Positions 27,679 through 36,775 of a DNA stretch of 64,000 bases are shown here, piece after piece (position 1 is the stretch's first letter; each line of letters begins with the position of its first letter). The notes below the pieces were generated by a model. That model saw nothing but the letters and a program-made list of their open reading frames with translations. It made no database searches and was not told the DNA's origin. The translations under genes and the position numbers were made by a program. The DNA lies in NCBI GenBank assembly GCA_947501215.1, contig CANMUS010000006.1:92303-156302 (forward strand), read 5' to 3'. This stretch comes from an uncultured Erythrobacter sp. GTDB taxonomy: Bacteria; Pseudomonadota; Alphaproteobacteria; Sphingomonadales; Sphingomonadaceae.

Positions 27679-28502
27679 TGGCGTCACGCCCGATCTCCGG
27701 ATCGAACAGGGGGTCCCGGCTCGGCGCCGGGGCCCCCTATGTCTTTATCGCGCTGTTCGCCGTCGCCGGCCTTGCCCAGCTGGCCGGATCGGGCTTGGCG
27801 CTGGCAGTCGGACTAGCTCTCTTTGTCCTCGGCCTCGGTCATGGGGCGGGCGACGAGAACGACGGCGAACTGCGCGCTTATTCCTCGGTGCTGGTCGCCG
27901 CTTATGTCGTGACCGGCCTCGCGATCGCCGCGCTTTATCTCGCCTGGCCGGTGCTCTGCCTGTCGATCTTCCTCGCGTTTTCCGCATGGCATTTCGCCCG
28001 CAGCGATAGCGGGATGGACCTGCTGCCACGGCTGGCGATCGCCGGACTTGCGGTGGGGGGTAGCGCGCTGCTCAGGCCAGAGGCGACAGCGTATGTCTTC
28101 ACTGCTGCCCTCGGCGAAACGCCGCCCGCGTTGCTCATGCTGCTTCTCGCCGTTGTCGGAGGTGCGGCTTTGCTCGCTGCTGCGACCTCGATGGCACTGC
28201 GCCACGCAGGCGCAAAGTCCGCGGGGCTGGCTGCGCTAGCTTGCTTCCTGTTTCACCCGGTCCTCGCCGTAGGGCTGATCTTCTTCGGCATGCACGCTCT
28301 TCCGGTGCAGAAGCGCCAGGTCGCGCGATACGGCGCGTCACAGGTCTTGAAGGCAATCGCGTTGCCCACCGCCGTTGCCACGCTGGCCGCGGGGACAATC
28401 GCGCTAGCGGTATGGAGCGGCTGGCTCGCGCTCGACCTTGCGGTCGCGCTCGCCTTCGGCATGGCGACGCCGCACATGCTGACCGAGCGGCTGGAGCGCT
28501 AG
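27678..28502 (+). CDS. blh: Brp/Blh family beta-carotene 15,15'-dioxygenase
   Basis: 274 residues from ATG 27678, overlapping the rhodopsin stop by 1 nt (TGATG). An integral membrane protein with the family's conserved histidines: His55 in GLGHGAGDEND, His105 in SAWHFARSD, His193 in FHPVL, His206 in GMHALPVQKR, and His266 in ATPHMLTER. Brp/Blh enzymes are iron-dependent and cleave beta-carotene to two all-trans-retinals, the rhodopsin chromophore. The sequence is short and Ala/Leu-rich relative to family members near 300 residues. Beta-carotene synthesis genes are not in the window. Confidence 0.88.
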   Translation: MASRPISGSNRGSRLGAGAPYVFIALFAVAGLAQLAGSGLALAVGLALFVLGLGHGAGDENDGELRAYSSVLVAAYVVTGLAIAALYLAWPVLCLSIFLAFSAWHFARSDSGMDLLPRLAIAGLAVGGSALLRPEATAYVFTAALGETPPALLMLLLAVVGGAALLAAATSMALRHAGAKSAGLAALACFLFHPVLAVGLIFFGMHALPVQKRQVARYGASQVLKAIALPTAVATLAAGTIALAVWSGWLALDLAVALAFGMATPHMLTERLER

Positions 28503-28503
28503 C

Positions 28504-30621
28504 CTACTCCGCTTCGTCGCCGATCTCGCGATTGAGGAAGGCGAGCAGCATGGCTGCGCGCTTCGCATCTTCCTCGCGGTCCGCGCCGACCGAATGCCCG
28601 CCCTCGATCGCTTCGCGATAGTAGAACGGCTGGCCAAAGGCTTCGAGCTTTGCAGCGGCCTTGCGCGCATGGCCCGGGTGGACCCGGTCGTCCAGCGTCG
28701 AGAGGTAATAGAACACCGCCGGATAATCGGGATCGGGCCGCATGTTCTGGTAGGGCGACCACTCGCGCATGAAAGCCCAGTCTTCCTGTACGTCGGGATT
28801 GCCGTATTCCGCCATCCAGGATGCGCCCGCCAGCAGCTTGTTGTACCGCCGCATGTCGATCAGCGGACTGCCGGAGATAATCGCGCCATAGAGGTCGGGG
28901 CGCTGGTTCGCGACCGCGCCCACCAGCACGCCGCCGTTCGAGCGGCCAGACGCGGCGATCTTGCCGGGCGCGGCGAGCCGCTGCGCCACGAGATCGTCGG
29001 CGACGGCGTGGAAATCGTCGAAGCTGTTCTGCCGCTTCTCGCGCAGCGCATCTTCGTGCCAGCGCGGGCCGTACTCGCCGCCGCCACGGATGTTGGCGAG
29101 CACATAGGCATTGCCGCTTTCGAGCCAGAACAGCGAGAGCGGCCCGCTGCGATAGGGTTCGGCAGTGAGATACTTGGGCGTCTGCGCCGCGCGAAAGCCG
29201 CCATAGGCATGGATCAGCGTGGGTAGAGGACCTTCCGCGCCCTTGGGCCGCGCGAGGTAGTAGGGAACCCGCGTCCCGTCCTTCGAGGTGGCGAAGCGCT
29301 GCTCCACGGTGAAACGGCTCGCATCGAACTGCGCCGGCACGGAAGCGATCCGCTTTGCCGCGCCGTCCCGCGGCACCGCCCACAGGGTCGGCGGGGTGAG
29401 CATGCTTTCGATTGTCACGAACACGGTATCGCCCTTGCCGGTGGTATTGGCGATCTGGATCGTGCTGTTGTCGGGCAGGTCCATGTCGCGGTTGAACCAT
29501 CCGGGATAGCCGGGGCGGACCTCGATCAGCTTGCCCGACACATCGTCGAGCACTTTAACCCACAGGGTATTCTCCGAGGTCGCAACCTCTTCGACCGCCT
29601 GCGTTTCGCTGGGCGAAAACACGACGAAAGGCTCGGCCGACTTGCCGTCGAGCACGTCTTGCAGCGGCCAGGCGACCAGCCAACCGCCCTCGGCCTCCCG
29701 ATTGCGGGTCATGAGCGGCGAATTGAGCTTGGCGATGACATGGCCGTCGAGCACCGCTTCGAATTCGGCATCTTCGGGTAGCGGCAGCGGAACGGTGCTG
29801 CCGTCCTCGCGCACGAGCGAATAGTTCGCCGTCCAGAAGCTCGGCCCCCGCCGAATGAAGCGCCAGCGCGTATCGCCGTCGAGCACGGAGAAGCCGGAAA
29901 TGCTGACGTCTGTCTGCTCGCCCTCTGCGATCTGGCGCGCGGAAGCGAAGTCGGTCCCGCGCTCCCACAATTTCACGAGACGCGGATAGCCGGAGTCGGT
30001 CAGCGAGCCTTCACCCTCGTCGGTGCCGACGAACAGCGTGTCCTCGTCGAACCACGCGACATTCGACTTGGCTTCGGGTAGGGTGAAGCCGTCGTCGACG
30101 AACGTGCCGGTGGTGATATCGAATTCGCGCACCACGTCGGCATCGGTGCCGCCGGGGCTGAGCGAGATCAGGCAGCGCTCATAGTCGGGCGCGAGGCAGT
30201 TCGCGCCGTGCCAGACCCAGCTTTCGCCTTCGTCGCGGCCGAGCTGGTCGACATCGATCAGCGTGCGCCACTCGGGCGCGCCTGCCATGTAGCTTTCGAG
30301 GCTTGCGATGCGCCACAGCCCGCGCGGATTGTCCGCATCGCGCCACAGATTGGTGACCATGTTGCCCTGGATCGCGTCGGGCATGGCGATCTGGCGATCG
30401 TCGTCGAGAATCTGCTTCGCCCAGGCCCGCGCGACCGGATATTCGGGCGTCGCGGTGAGCACGGCCTCCGTATCCGCATTCCACTCGCGCACCTGCTCCA
30501 GCGCCTTCTCGCCCTGGATCTCTTCCAGCCAGATGTAAGGATCCTCGGCATCGGTTTCCTGCGCCAGTGCGGGAGACGATGCAAAAACGAGCGCGGTAGC
30601 GAGCGCCAGACGTGCCATCAT
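28504..30621 (-). CDS. Prolyl oligopeptidase family (S9) serine peptidase
   Basis: 705 residues with a signal peptide (MMARLALATALVFASSPALA), so periplasmic or exported. An N-terminal beta-propeller region of about 400 residues gates a C-terminal alpha/beta-hydrolase. Catalytic residues are visible: Ser in ASGRSNGGVLVG, Asp in STLDDRVHPGHARK, His in IEGGHSVGAD. ANIRGGGEYGPRWHE is the typical S9A signature. It cleaves short proline-containing peptides. It converges with blh (1-nt gap) and follows nadA by 20 nt. Confidence 0.94.
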   Translation of the reverse strand: MMARLALATALVFASSPALAQETDAEDPYIWLEEIQGEKALEQVREWNADTEAVLTATPEYPVARAWAKQILDDDRQIAMPDAIQGNMVTNLWRDADNPRGLWRIASLESYMAGAPEWRTLIDVDQLGRDEGESWVWHGANCLAPDYERCLISLSPGGTDADVVREFDITTGTFVDDGFTLPEAKSNVAWFDEDTLFVGTDEGEGSLTDSGYPRLVKLWERGTDFASARQIAEGEQTDVSISGFSVLDGDTRWRFIRRGPSFWTANYSLVREDGSTVPLPLPEDAEFEAVLDGHVIAKLNSPLMTRNREAEGGWLVAWPLQDVLDGKSAEPFVVFSPSETQAVEEVATSENTLWVKVLDDVSGKLIEVRPGYPGWFNRDMDLPDNSTIQIANTTGKGDTVFVTIESMLTPPTLWAVPRDGAAKRIASVPAQFDASRFTVEQRFATSKDGTRVPYYLARPKGAEGPLPTLIHAYGGFRAAQTPKYLTAEPYRSGPLSLFWLESGNAYVLANIRGGGEYGPRWHEDALREKRQNSFDDFHAVADDLVAQRLAAPGKIAASGRSNGGVLVGAVANQRPDLYGAIISGSPLIDMRRYNKLLAGASWMAEYGNPDVQEDWAFMREWSPYQNMRPDPDYPAVFYYLSTLDDRVHPGHARKAAAKLEAFGQPFYYREAIEGGHSVGADREEDAKRAAMLLAFLNREIGDEAE

Positions 30622-30641
30622 GTAGGTATTCTCCGTAAAAC

Positions 30642-31628
30642 TCAGACCCTGCCCAGATCGCCCTTGCCGATCGTGCCGCTTGCCATTTCGAGCATTTTGT
30701 CGAGGCTCTGCTTGGCCTTGAGGCGCAGGCCTTCCTCGATCTCGATGCGCGGTTCGAGGTCGCGCAGGCAGGCGTACATCTTCTCCATGGTGTTCAGCGC
30801 CATGTAGGGGCAGATGTTGCAGCTGCAGTTGCCGTCAGCACCGGGCGCGCCGATGAAGGTCTTGTCCGGCAACGCCTTTTCCATCTGGTGGATGATATGC
30901 GGCTCGGTCGCGACGATCAGCGTGTCGCCTTCGAAGGTCTTGGCATATTGCAGGATGCCGCTGGTCGAGCCGACGTAGTCCGCATGGTCGATGATCGTCG
31001 GCGGGCATTCGGGGTGCGCGACCACGGGCGCATCGGGATGCTGGCCCTTCAGCTTGAGCAGTTCGGTTTCGCTGAAGGCCTCGTGCACGATGCACACGCC
31101 CGGCCACAGCAGCATTTCGCGGCCGAACTTCCGGCTCATATAGCTGCCGAGGTGCCGGTCGGGGCCGAAGATGATCTTCTGGTCTTCGGGGATCTGGCTG
31201 ATGATCGTTTCCGCGCTGGAACTGGTGACGATCACGTCGCTCAATGCCTTCACCTCGGTCGAGCAGTTGATATAGGTCAGCGCGATATGATCGGGGTGCT
31301 TCTCGCGGAAGGCCTTGAATTTTTCGGGCGGGCAGCTGTCTTCGAGGCTGCAGCCGGCGTCCATGTCGGGCAGGACGACGATCTTTTCCGGGCTCAGGAT
31401 CTTGGCGGTATCGGCCATGAACTTCACGCCGCAGAACACGATCACGTCGGCGTCGGTTTCGGCGGCCTTGCGGCTCAGCTCCAGGCTGTCGCCGACGAAA
31501 TCCGCGATGTCCTGGATATCGGCGGTCTGGTAGTAATGGGCGAGGATGATCGCGTTCTTCTCCTTGCGGAGGCGATCGATGGCGGCGAGCAGGTCTTCGC
31601 CGGTCGGAAGGTCGGTCTGGGCGGTCAT
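30642..31628 (-). CDS. nadA: Quinolinate synthase NadA
   Basis: 328 residues. Condenses iminoaspartate with dihydroxyacetone phosphate to quinolinate in NAD biosynthesis, using a 4Fe-4S cluster. Motifs: ILAHYYQ, GDSLELSRKAAE, FCGVKFMADTAKIL, MDAGCSLEDSC, INCSTEVKALSD, VVAHPECPP, and GADGNCSCNICPYMALNT. The cluster cysteines are present. No nadB or nadC lies nearby; the next gene downstream is the S9 peptidase, 20 nt away and possibly co-transcribed. Confidence 0.96.
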   Translation of the reverse strand: MTAQTDLPTGEDLLAAIDRLRKEKNAIILAHYYQTADIQDIADFVGDSLELSRKAAETDADVIVFCGVKFMADTAKILSPEKIVVLPDMDAGCSLEDSCPPEKFKAFREKHPDHIALTYINCSTEVKALSDVIVTSSSAETIISQIPEDQKIIFGPDRHLGSYMSRKFGREMLLWPGVCIVHEAFSETELLKLKGQHPDAPVVAHPECPPTIIDHADYVGSTSGILQYAKTFEGDTLIVATEPHIIHQMEKALPDKTFIGAPGADGNCSCNICPYMALNTMEKMYACLRDLEPRIEIEEGLRLKAKQSLDKMLEMASGTIGKGDLGRV

Positions 31629-31694
31629 GTAGGGTCCCGTCTGCTGCGTTTGAGGGCGCTTATAAAGCGAACGGACGGGAAGGCGAGGGCGTTC

Positions 31695-32471
31695 CTACAT
31701 TGTGAAGCCGGGTGGAAGGAAAGCCTCCATCGGCCGCTCGGCGCCGGGCGTTCCGGCGATCAACTGCTCGGTCAGGCCGATGCCGAACGGGCTGTAGGCC
31801 AGCGCCAGCGATAGCAAGAAGACGCCTGCGTAGATGCCCAGGCCCCACCAATAGGCGGGATGCACCCAGCCCTGCGTGCGCTTGTCGGCGATCATGCCGA
31901 TGACCGGGAAGATCATCGTGACCATGACGGTAATGGTCCAGGCATTCGGGATCATCAGCGGCAGCGGGAGCAGGCGGCCGAGGCCCGGCCCGGTCAGGAT
32001 CGCCATGGCGCAAAGCATCAGGCGGCGATGCCAGCCGGTATAGCGCCGCCGCATCAGCCCCCACCACGCGAGGCCGCCGAAGCACCACAGCGTCATGATG
32101 TTGCTCCACAGGAACTCGCTGACATGGAAGAAGAACGGCCCGCCGGTGCGCCGCGCGACGACCACCATGGCCACCGTACCGAATACGACCATCAGCGGCA
32201 CCCAGAGATAGGCGACTTTCCCGAATTTCGCATGAAGCGGCCAATTGCCTGTCGACGCGGTCACATGCTGGGCAAGGTAGATGCCGATCCACGCCATAAA
32301 GACCACCGCGTGGACATGATAGGCCAGCGGCACGGCGAAGCTCGACCGGCCCATGGCGATGTTAAGGCTGAAGCCCGCCACGATAATGAACGACATGACG
32401 AATGCCATGATCGTGAAGAAGCGCGCATTGCCGCGCGCCCGTCCGCCGGTCTCGATTGCGGCTGTCGCCAT
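31695..32471 (-). CDS. Polytopic membrane protein of unknown function
   Basis: 258 residues from ATG 32471, preceded by GGGGGAG; a longer start at 32501 is less likely. Seven hydrophobic segments; conserved-looking histidines lie in or near helices (AYHVHAVVFMAWIG, LAQHVTAS, LHAKFGKVAYL, FHVSEFLW). The arrangement recalls uncharacterised heme- or quinone-associated membrane proteins, but I do not recognise a named family. Its C-terminal tail (GTPGAERPMEAFLPPG) is soluble. It lies 66 nt upstream of nadA and could be the first gene of that unit. Confidence 0.7.
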   Translation of the reverse strand: MATAAIETGGRARGNARFFTIMAFVMSFIIVAGFSLNIAMGRSSFAVPLAYHVHAVVFMAWIGIYLAQHVTASTGNWPLHAKFGKVAYLWVPLMVVFGTVAMVVVARRTGGPFFFHVSEFLWSNIMTLWCFGGLAWWGLMRRRYTGWHRRLMLCAMAILTGPGLGRLLPLPLMIPNAWTITVMVTMIFPVIGMIADKRTQGWVHPAYWWGLGIYAGVFLLSLALAYSPFGIGLTEQLIAGTPGAERPMEAFLPPGFTM

Positions 32472-32553
32472 GGTGCTCGATCTCCCCCCGGGATGTGCCA
32501 AGCGACCTGTTCTGTTTGGTAAGAGTTATGCCGCGCCGCGCGGAAAAATCAAT

Positions 32554-33252
32554 TTAGGGCGTGTCTTCGCCTTCGAAGCGGACATTGACCGTCACATCGC
32601 CATAGCCTGCGACCTGCAGCGGGATGGCGAGGTTCTGGCGCACCGCATCCTTGGCCGCCTGCCGGGCGAGACCCAGCACTTCGGGGTTCTTGGCGAAAGC
32701 AACAGCCTTGCGCTCGGCTTGCTCGGAGTTGTTGCGGGCAAGATCGGTGCTGGCATCGCGCGTCACCCAAGTGCCTTCGGTGAAGACCTTCTGCTGCGCC
32801 TCGTCGAGATTGGGGCGCGAGATGCGCAATTGCGGCAGTGTCACGTCGAGCGTTTCGGTGCGCTCGTTCCAGAGGAAGTCCTCGCGGTCCATGCCCGACA
32901 GATCGAGCCGGTATTCGACGCTCGCCGGGACGATGGCCGCCTGACGACTGGTCAGCACGTCGACGCCCATGATGCCGCGCCGATCCTCGCTCTCGGCCAC
33001 GACTTCGAAGCGCGAAGAGAAGACCGTCAGCGAATTCTGCTTTTCGAAGGCGAGCATCGCACTGCCCACCGGGTCGCCTTCCTCTTCGTAGAAAAAGGCC
33101 CGCCATGCGAGCCATGCGCTGGCCGCCAGAAGGACGATCACGATCATCCACGGGAAAGCCTGCGCACGGGCCAGCGGGGTATCGTGCCGCAGGCCGGGAG
33201 AGATCGAGCTGCGCTCGTCGGTTCTCAAATCGCTTTTCAGATCGTTCGCCAT
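32554..33252 (-). CDS. DUF4230 domain protein, single-pass membrane-anchored
   Basis: 232 residues with one N-terminal membrane helix (FPWMIVIVLLAASAWLAW, about 33-51) and an exported or periplasmic domain. Segments SLTVFSSRFEVVAES, DRRGIMGVDVLTSRQ and VEYRLDLSGM match the DUF4230 pattern. C-terminal helices contain NPEVLGLARQAAKDAV. The function is unknown. Its start overlaps the stop of the MBL hydrolase gene by 16 nt, so the two are probably one operon. Confidence 0.75.
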   Translation of the reverse strand: MANDLKSDLRTDERSSISPGLRHDTPLARAQAFPWMIVIVLLAASAWLAWRAFFYEEEGDPVGSAMLAFEKQNSLTVFSSRFEVVAESEDRRGIMGVDVLTSRQAAIVPASVEYRLDLSGMDREDFLWNERTETLDVTLPQLRISRPNLDEAQQKVFTEGTWVTRDASTDLARNNSEQAERKAVAFAKNPEVLGLARQAAKDAVRQNLAIPLQVAGYGDVTVNVRFEGEDTP

Positions 33253-34109
33253 TGCTCGCCAGAACGTGCGACCTGCCCGCGGCGTTCCAGATCGAGCAGA
33301 TGCGCGGTCACCGACATTTCCGCTGCCTTGTGCAGCTTAGGGTCGAGTCCCTTGTACATTTTCGGCACGAACTCGCTTGCGCGGAGCGGACCTTCGCCGA
33401 GCAGGCGCAGGATCTGGTTCTCGCGCTGGCGACGATGGCCGATCATCCCGCGCACCAGCTGGCGCGGTTTCTCTACCGCTTCGCCATGCGCGGGATAGAA
33501 CACCGTATCCTCGCGCCCGTAGAGCTTCTCGAGGCTCAGCATGTAATCGCCCATGTCGCCGTCGGGCGGGATCACGACGCTGGTCGACCAGCCCATGATA
33601 TGATCGCCGGTGAACAGCGCACCGCTTTCCTCCAGCGCGAAGCAGAGGTGGTTGGAAACGTGGCCAGGTGTGGCCACTGCGGTCAGCGTCCAGCCGGGGC
33701 CGGTCATCTGCTCGCCGTCTTCCATCACCCGGTCGGGCTCGTAAGTGCGGTCGAAAGCGGCATCGGCGCGCGGGCCGCTGTCGTCCAGCACCAGCGGCGC
33801 GCAACCGACTATGGGCGCGCCGGTCCGCCTGGCGAGCGGCGTGGCGGCAGGCGAATGGTCGCGGTGCGTATGCGTGCACATGATCGCGCAGACATGTTCT
33901 TCGCCGATCGCGGCGTCGAGCGCGAGCAGGTGCTCCTCCTCGTCCGGGCCCGGGTCGATCACCGCGCAGCCGTCGCCGAGGCCGACGATGTAGGTCTGCG
34001 TTCCGGTATAGGTATAGGGCGAGGGGTTGGGCGCGAGCACCCGGCGCACCAGCGGTTCGAGCTGCATCGCTTCGCCGGTCGGCCAGGGTTTGGGGGGAGG
34101 GCCTGCCAT
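33237..34109 (-). CDS. MBL-fold metallo-hydrolase (LACTB2/glyoxalase II-like)
   Basis: 290 residues from ATG 34109 (MAGPPPKPW); ATG 34067 (MQLEPLV) is an alternative. The zinc-binding signature THTHRDHSPA is HxHxDH. Further ligands lie in TPGHVSNHLCF, FTGDHIMGW and VFYPAHGEAV. A C-terminal winged-helix-like tail (LLGEGPLRASEF, LLDLERRGQVAR) is typical of LACTB2-like MBL proteins, some of which are RNases. The substrate is not assignable. It is divergent from glpK with a 62-nt gap. Confidence 0.88.
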   Translation of the reverse strand: MAGPPPKPWPTGEAMQLEPLVRRVLAPNPSPYTYTGTQTYIVGLGDGCAVIDPGPDEEEHLLALDAAIGEEHVCAIMCTHTHRDHSPAATPLARRTGAPIVGCAPLVLDDSGPRADAAFDRTYEPDRVMEDGEQMTGPGWTLTAVATPGHVSNHLCFALEESGALFTGDHIMGWSTSVVIPPDGDMGDYMLSLEKLYGREDTVFYPAHGEAVEKPRQLVRGMIGHRRQRENQILRLLGEGPLRASEFVPKMYKGLDPKLHKAAEMSVTAHLLDLERRGQVARSGEQWRTI

Positions 34110-34171
34110 GGCCTTGCATATGGGGCTTCGGATGCGCCATGTCACCTCCCGCCGCATGCAAGGGAGAGAGC

Positions 34172-35635
34172 ATGGCCGACCGCATCCTCGTACTCGACGC
34201 CGGAACCACCTCGACCCGCGCGATGATTTTCGCACCCGACGGGACGATGGAAGCGGTGGAGCAGGCAGAGATCACGCAATACTACCCCCAGCCCGGCTGG
34301 GTCGAGCACGATGCGGCGGAAATCTGGGACAAGACGCTCGCCTGCGCGCGGCAGGTCGTGGGCGAGGCGCCGGGGCGGATCGCGGCCATCGGAATCACCA
34401 ACCAGCGCGAAACGGTGGTGCCGTGGGACAGAAATTCGGGTGCACCGCTGGCGCGGGCGATCGTGTGGCAGGACCGGCGCACCGCCGCATTCTGCGCCGA
34501 CATGAAAAGTTACGGCCATGAGGAAGGCGTGCAACAGCGCACCGGCTTGCTGCTCGATCCCTATTTCTCCGGTACCAAGATGCGCTGGTTGCTCGACCAT
34601 GACGAGGCGGTGCGAGCGGCTTCGCAGCGGGGCGATCTGGCCTTCGGTACGGTCGAAAGCTGGCTGGTCTACAAGCTGTCGGGCGGCGCGCATGTGAGCG
34701 ATGCCAGCAACGCCAGCCGCACGCTGCTGCTCTCACTCGACAGCGCACAGTTCGACGAGGAGTTGTGCGAACTGTTCGGCGTGCCGCGCGCCGCACTGCC
34801 GCAGGTGGTGGACACGCACGGGGCCATCGCGACCGCGCAGACGCAATGTCTACGTGCGGAAATCCCGATCTGCGGTCTGGCGGGCGACCAGCAGTCGGCG
34901 ACTATCGGGCAGGGCTGCCTGGCCTTCGGGGAAACCAAGGCGACCTATGGCACTGGGGCGTTCGTGTTGACCAACAAGGGGCAGGACATCCCGCGCTCCG
35001 ACAATCGGCTGCTGGGCACCGTACTCTATCAGGAAGGTGGCCAGCGGACCTATGCGATAGAGGGCGCGTGCTTCGTCGCGGGCAGCCTCGTCCAGTACCT
35101 GCGCGACCAGCTTGGCCTGATCGGATCGGCGGCGGAAACGGAGGAGCTTGCCCGCTCGATCGAGAGCAGCGGCGAGGTGGTGATCGTCCCGGCCTTGGCA
35201 GGCCTGGGCGCACCGCATTGGAAGCCCGATGCGCGCGGAGTGATATCGGGGCTCAGCTTCGCCAGTGGCCGCGCACAGATCGCCCGCGCCGCGCTGGAGG
35301 CGATGGCGCACCAGACGCACGATCTCGCCAGCGCCTTCGCTGCCGACGGTGCGCCGTGGTCGACGCTGCGGATCGACGGCGGGATGAGCGCGAACGACTG
35401 GATGGCGCAGGACCTCGCGAACATCCTCGACATCGCAGTCGAGCGGCCCGTTTTCGTTGAAACGACCGCGCTGGGCGCTGCCATTCTCGCGGCCGTGGGA
35501 GCTGGATTGTATCCGACACTGGCCGCTGCGGCGGACGCCATGCGTGGCCAAGGGCGCTGCTTCACGCCAGATATGTCTGAGGATGTGCGCGAAGCGAGGC
35601 TCGCCCGTTATGCACGGGCGCTCGCCGCCGCGTAA
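34172..35635 (+). CDS. glpK: Glycerol kinase
   Basis: 487 residues from ATG 34172 with a strong AGGGAGAG ribosome site; phosphorylates glycerol to sn-glycerol 3-phosphate. FGGY-family motifs: LDAGTTSTRAMIF, GWVEHDAAEIW, ITNQRETVVPWD, WQDRRT, FGTVESWLVYKLSGG, AGDQQSATIGQ, KATYGTGAFVL, and LRIDGGMSANDWMAQ. Length is canonical. No glpF or glpD is adjacent. It converges end-to-end with the rcdA-like gene. Confidence 0.96.
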   Translation: MADRILVLDAGTTSTRAMIFAPDGTMEAVEQAEITQYYPQPGWVEHDAAEIWDKTLACARQVVGEAPGRIAAIGITNQRETVVPWDRNSGAPLARAIVWQDRRTAAFCADMKSYGHEEGVQQRTGLLLDPYFSGTKMRWLLDHDEAVRAASQRGDLAFGTVESWLVYKLSGGAHVSDASNASRTLLLSLDSAQFDEELCELFGVPRAALPQVVDTHGAIATAQTQCLRAEIPICGLAGDQQSATIGQGCLAFGETKATYGTGAFVLTNKGQDIPRSDNRLLGTVLYQEGGQRTYAIEGACFVAGSLVQYLRDQLGLIGSAAETEELARSIESSGEVVIVPALAGLGAPHWKPDARGVISGLSFASGRAQIARAALEAMAHQTHDLASAFAADGAPWSTLRIDGGMSANDWMAQDLANILDIAVERPVFVETTALGAAILAAVGAGLYPTLAAAADAMRGQGRCFTPDMSEDVREARLARYARALAAA

Positions 35636-36097
35636 TCAGCCGCCACCGCCAAAGGCCTGCGCGAGGCGGTCCTGCATGGCCTGGACCGGTGCATCTGCCT
35701 GTTCTTCCGCGCGTCGCATCTCCCGGTCCAGCCGGGCTACACGGGCGTGAAGGTCTTCGCTTTCGCGAATGAGGGCGCGGGTTTCCGGCTCCAGCGCTTC
35801 GAGATTGGCGGGATCGGCACTGCGCTCTTCCGGCAATTCGTTATGGCGTGCGAGCTGCGCGGCGGAGAGTTCGCCCGCCAGATACGCCCGCTGGTTAAGC
35901 AGCCAGGCGAGCACATGCATGACCCGCGTGGTCGTCCGCAGCCCCTCGATCGAAAGAGCAATCTTGAGGCTGTCGCTGGCGTTGTCGCCCTTCTCGCCGA
36001 TCCGCAGGTCGAACACGGCGCGTGCATCGTCGGCCAGCAGCAGGGCTTCGGAATACAGATCCTCGATGATCTCGTGATTTATGTTGCGAGCAGACAT
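35636..36097 (-). CDS. rcdA: DUF1465 / RcdA-like regulator of CtrA degradation
   Basis: 153 residues from ATG 36097 (MSARNINHEIIEDLYSEAL). An all-helical protein matching the DUF1465 family: LYSEALLLADDARAVFD, GLRTTTRVMHVLAWLLNQRAYLAGE, and ARLDREMRRAEEQ. In Caulobacter, RcdA is an adaptor for ClpXP-dependent turnover of the cell-cycle regulator CtrA and bridges PopA-c-di-GMP. Assignment is by family resemblance. Its stop directly abuts the glpK stop. Confidence 0.82.
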   Translation of the reverse strand: MSARNINHEIIEDLYSEALLLADDARAVFDLRIGEKGDNASDSLKIALSIEGLRTTTRVMHVLAWLLNQRAYLAGELSAAQLARHNELPEERSADPANLEALEPETRALIRESEDLHARVARLDREMRRAEEQADAPVQAMQDRLAQAFGGGG

Positions 36098-36187
36098 TGC
36101 GTCTCGACTACGCTTGCGGCCCAATAGTGACCAGCGCGTTTACCATGATGTCTCTCGGCGGCACGATCAACCGCGGCCTGCAGGCGG

Positions 36188-36397
36188 TCAGGCGATGATA
36201 TCGGGCAGCAAGGTATCCTCGATGATGGCGATACGATCTTTAAGCTGCAACTTGCGCTTTTTCAGCCGGGCGATCTGCAACTGGTCGACGAAGCCGCCGC
36301 CATCGCCGGCAACGGACAGGGCCGCTATGGCGGCATCGAGATCGCGATGCTCGCTCCGCAACATCTCCAGCCTCTTGCGCAGCTCCTGCTCGTTCAC
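36188..36397 (-). CDS. DUF465 (YdcH) small protein
   Basis: 69 residues from a GTG start at 36397, preceded by GGAAGGA; the longer frame upstream has no ribosome site. DUF465 pattern: LRSEHRDLDAAIAALS near the N-terminus and IARLKKRKLQLKDRIAII near the C-terminus, with a glycine-rich turn between. It forms a short helical hairpin. The function is unknown although the family is widespread in proteobacteria. It is divergent from another DUF465 gene. Confidence 0.85.
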   Translation of the reverse strand: MNEQELRKRLEMLRSEHRDLDAAIAALSVAGDGGGFVDQLQIARLKKRKLQLKDRIAIIEDTLLPDIIA

Positions 36398-36549
36398 GTC
36401 CGTCCTTCCCGCATGTCGTTTCGTCGCATGGCCCGCAGTTGGGCCTTTGTAAATCGGCAATACTATGATCACATAATGGTCACGCGGCCCGTGCCGCACA
36501 GCACGAGTCGCTTCTTGGGGTCGCGTTAAACCCGTAAGGAGACAGACTG

Positions 36550-36705
36550 ATGCAATCATCCCATGTCGATGCGCTCAAAGCCAAGCACGCCGGTCTCGAG
36601 GCCCGCCTGCATGCGGAACAGATAAGGCCGGCACCCGACGTAGCGATGATCCAGCAGATCAAGAAGCAGAAGCTCAAGATCAAGGAAGAGCTCGCGAGCT
36701 GCTGA
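36550..36705 (+). CDS. DUF465 (YdcH) very small protein
   Basis: 51 residues (MQSSHVDALKAKHAGLEARL to KEELASC), ATG at 36550 with AAGGAG 8 nt upstream. It keeps the DUF465 layout: KHAGLEARL, then IQQIKKQKLKIKEEL. It is shorter than its divergent neighbour (69 residues) because the loop is compact. The 152-nt gap between the two divergent genes should contain both promoters. The function is unknown. Confidence 0.82.
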   Translation: MQSSHVDALKAKHAGLEARLHAEQIRPAPDVAMIQQIKKQKLKIKEELASC

Positions 36706-36775
36706 TCCTGCACCAGGCGGAGGCGGGGTGTACGCCCCGCTTTCGCCGAGCTGGGGTTTTGCTATAGGCAAGGGC

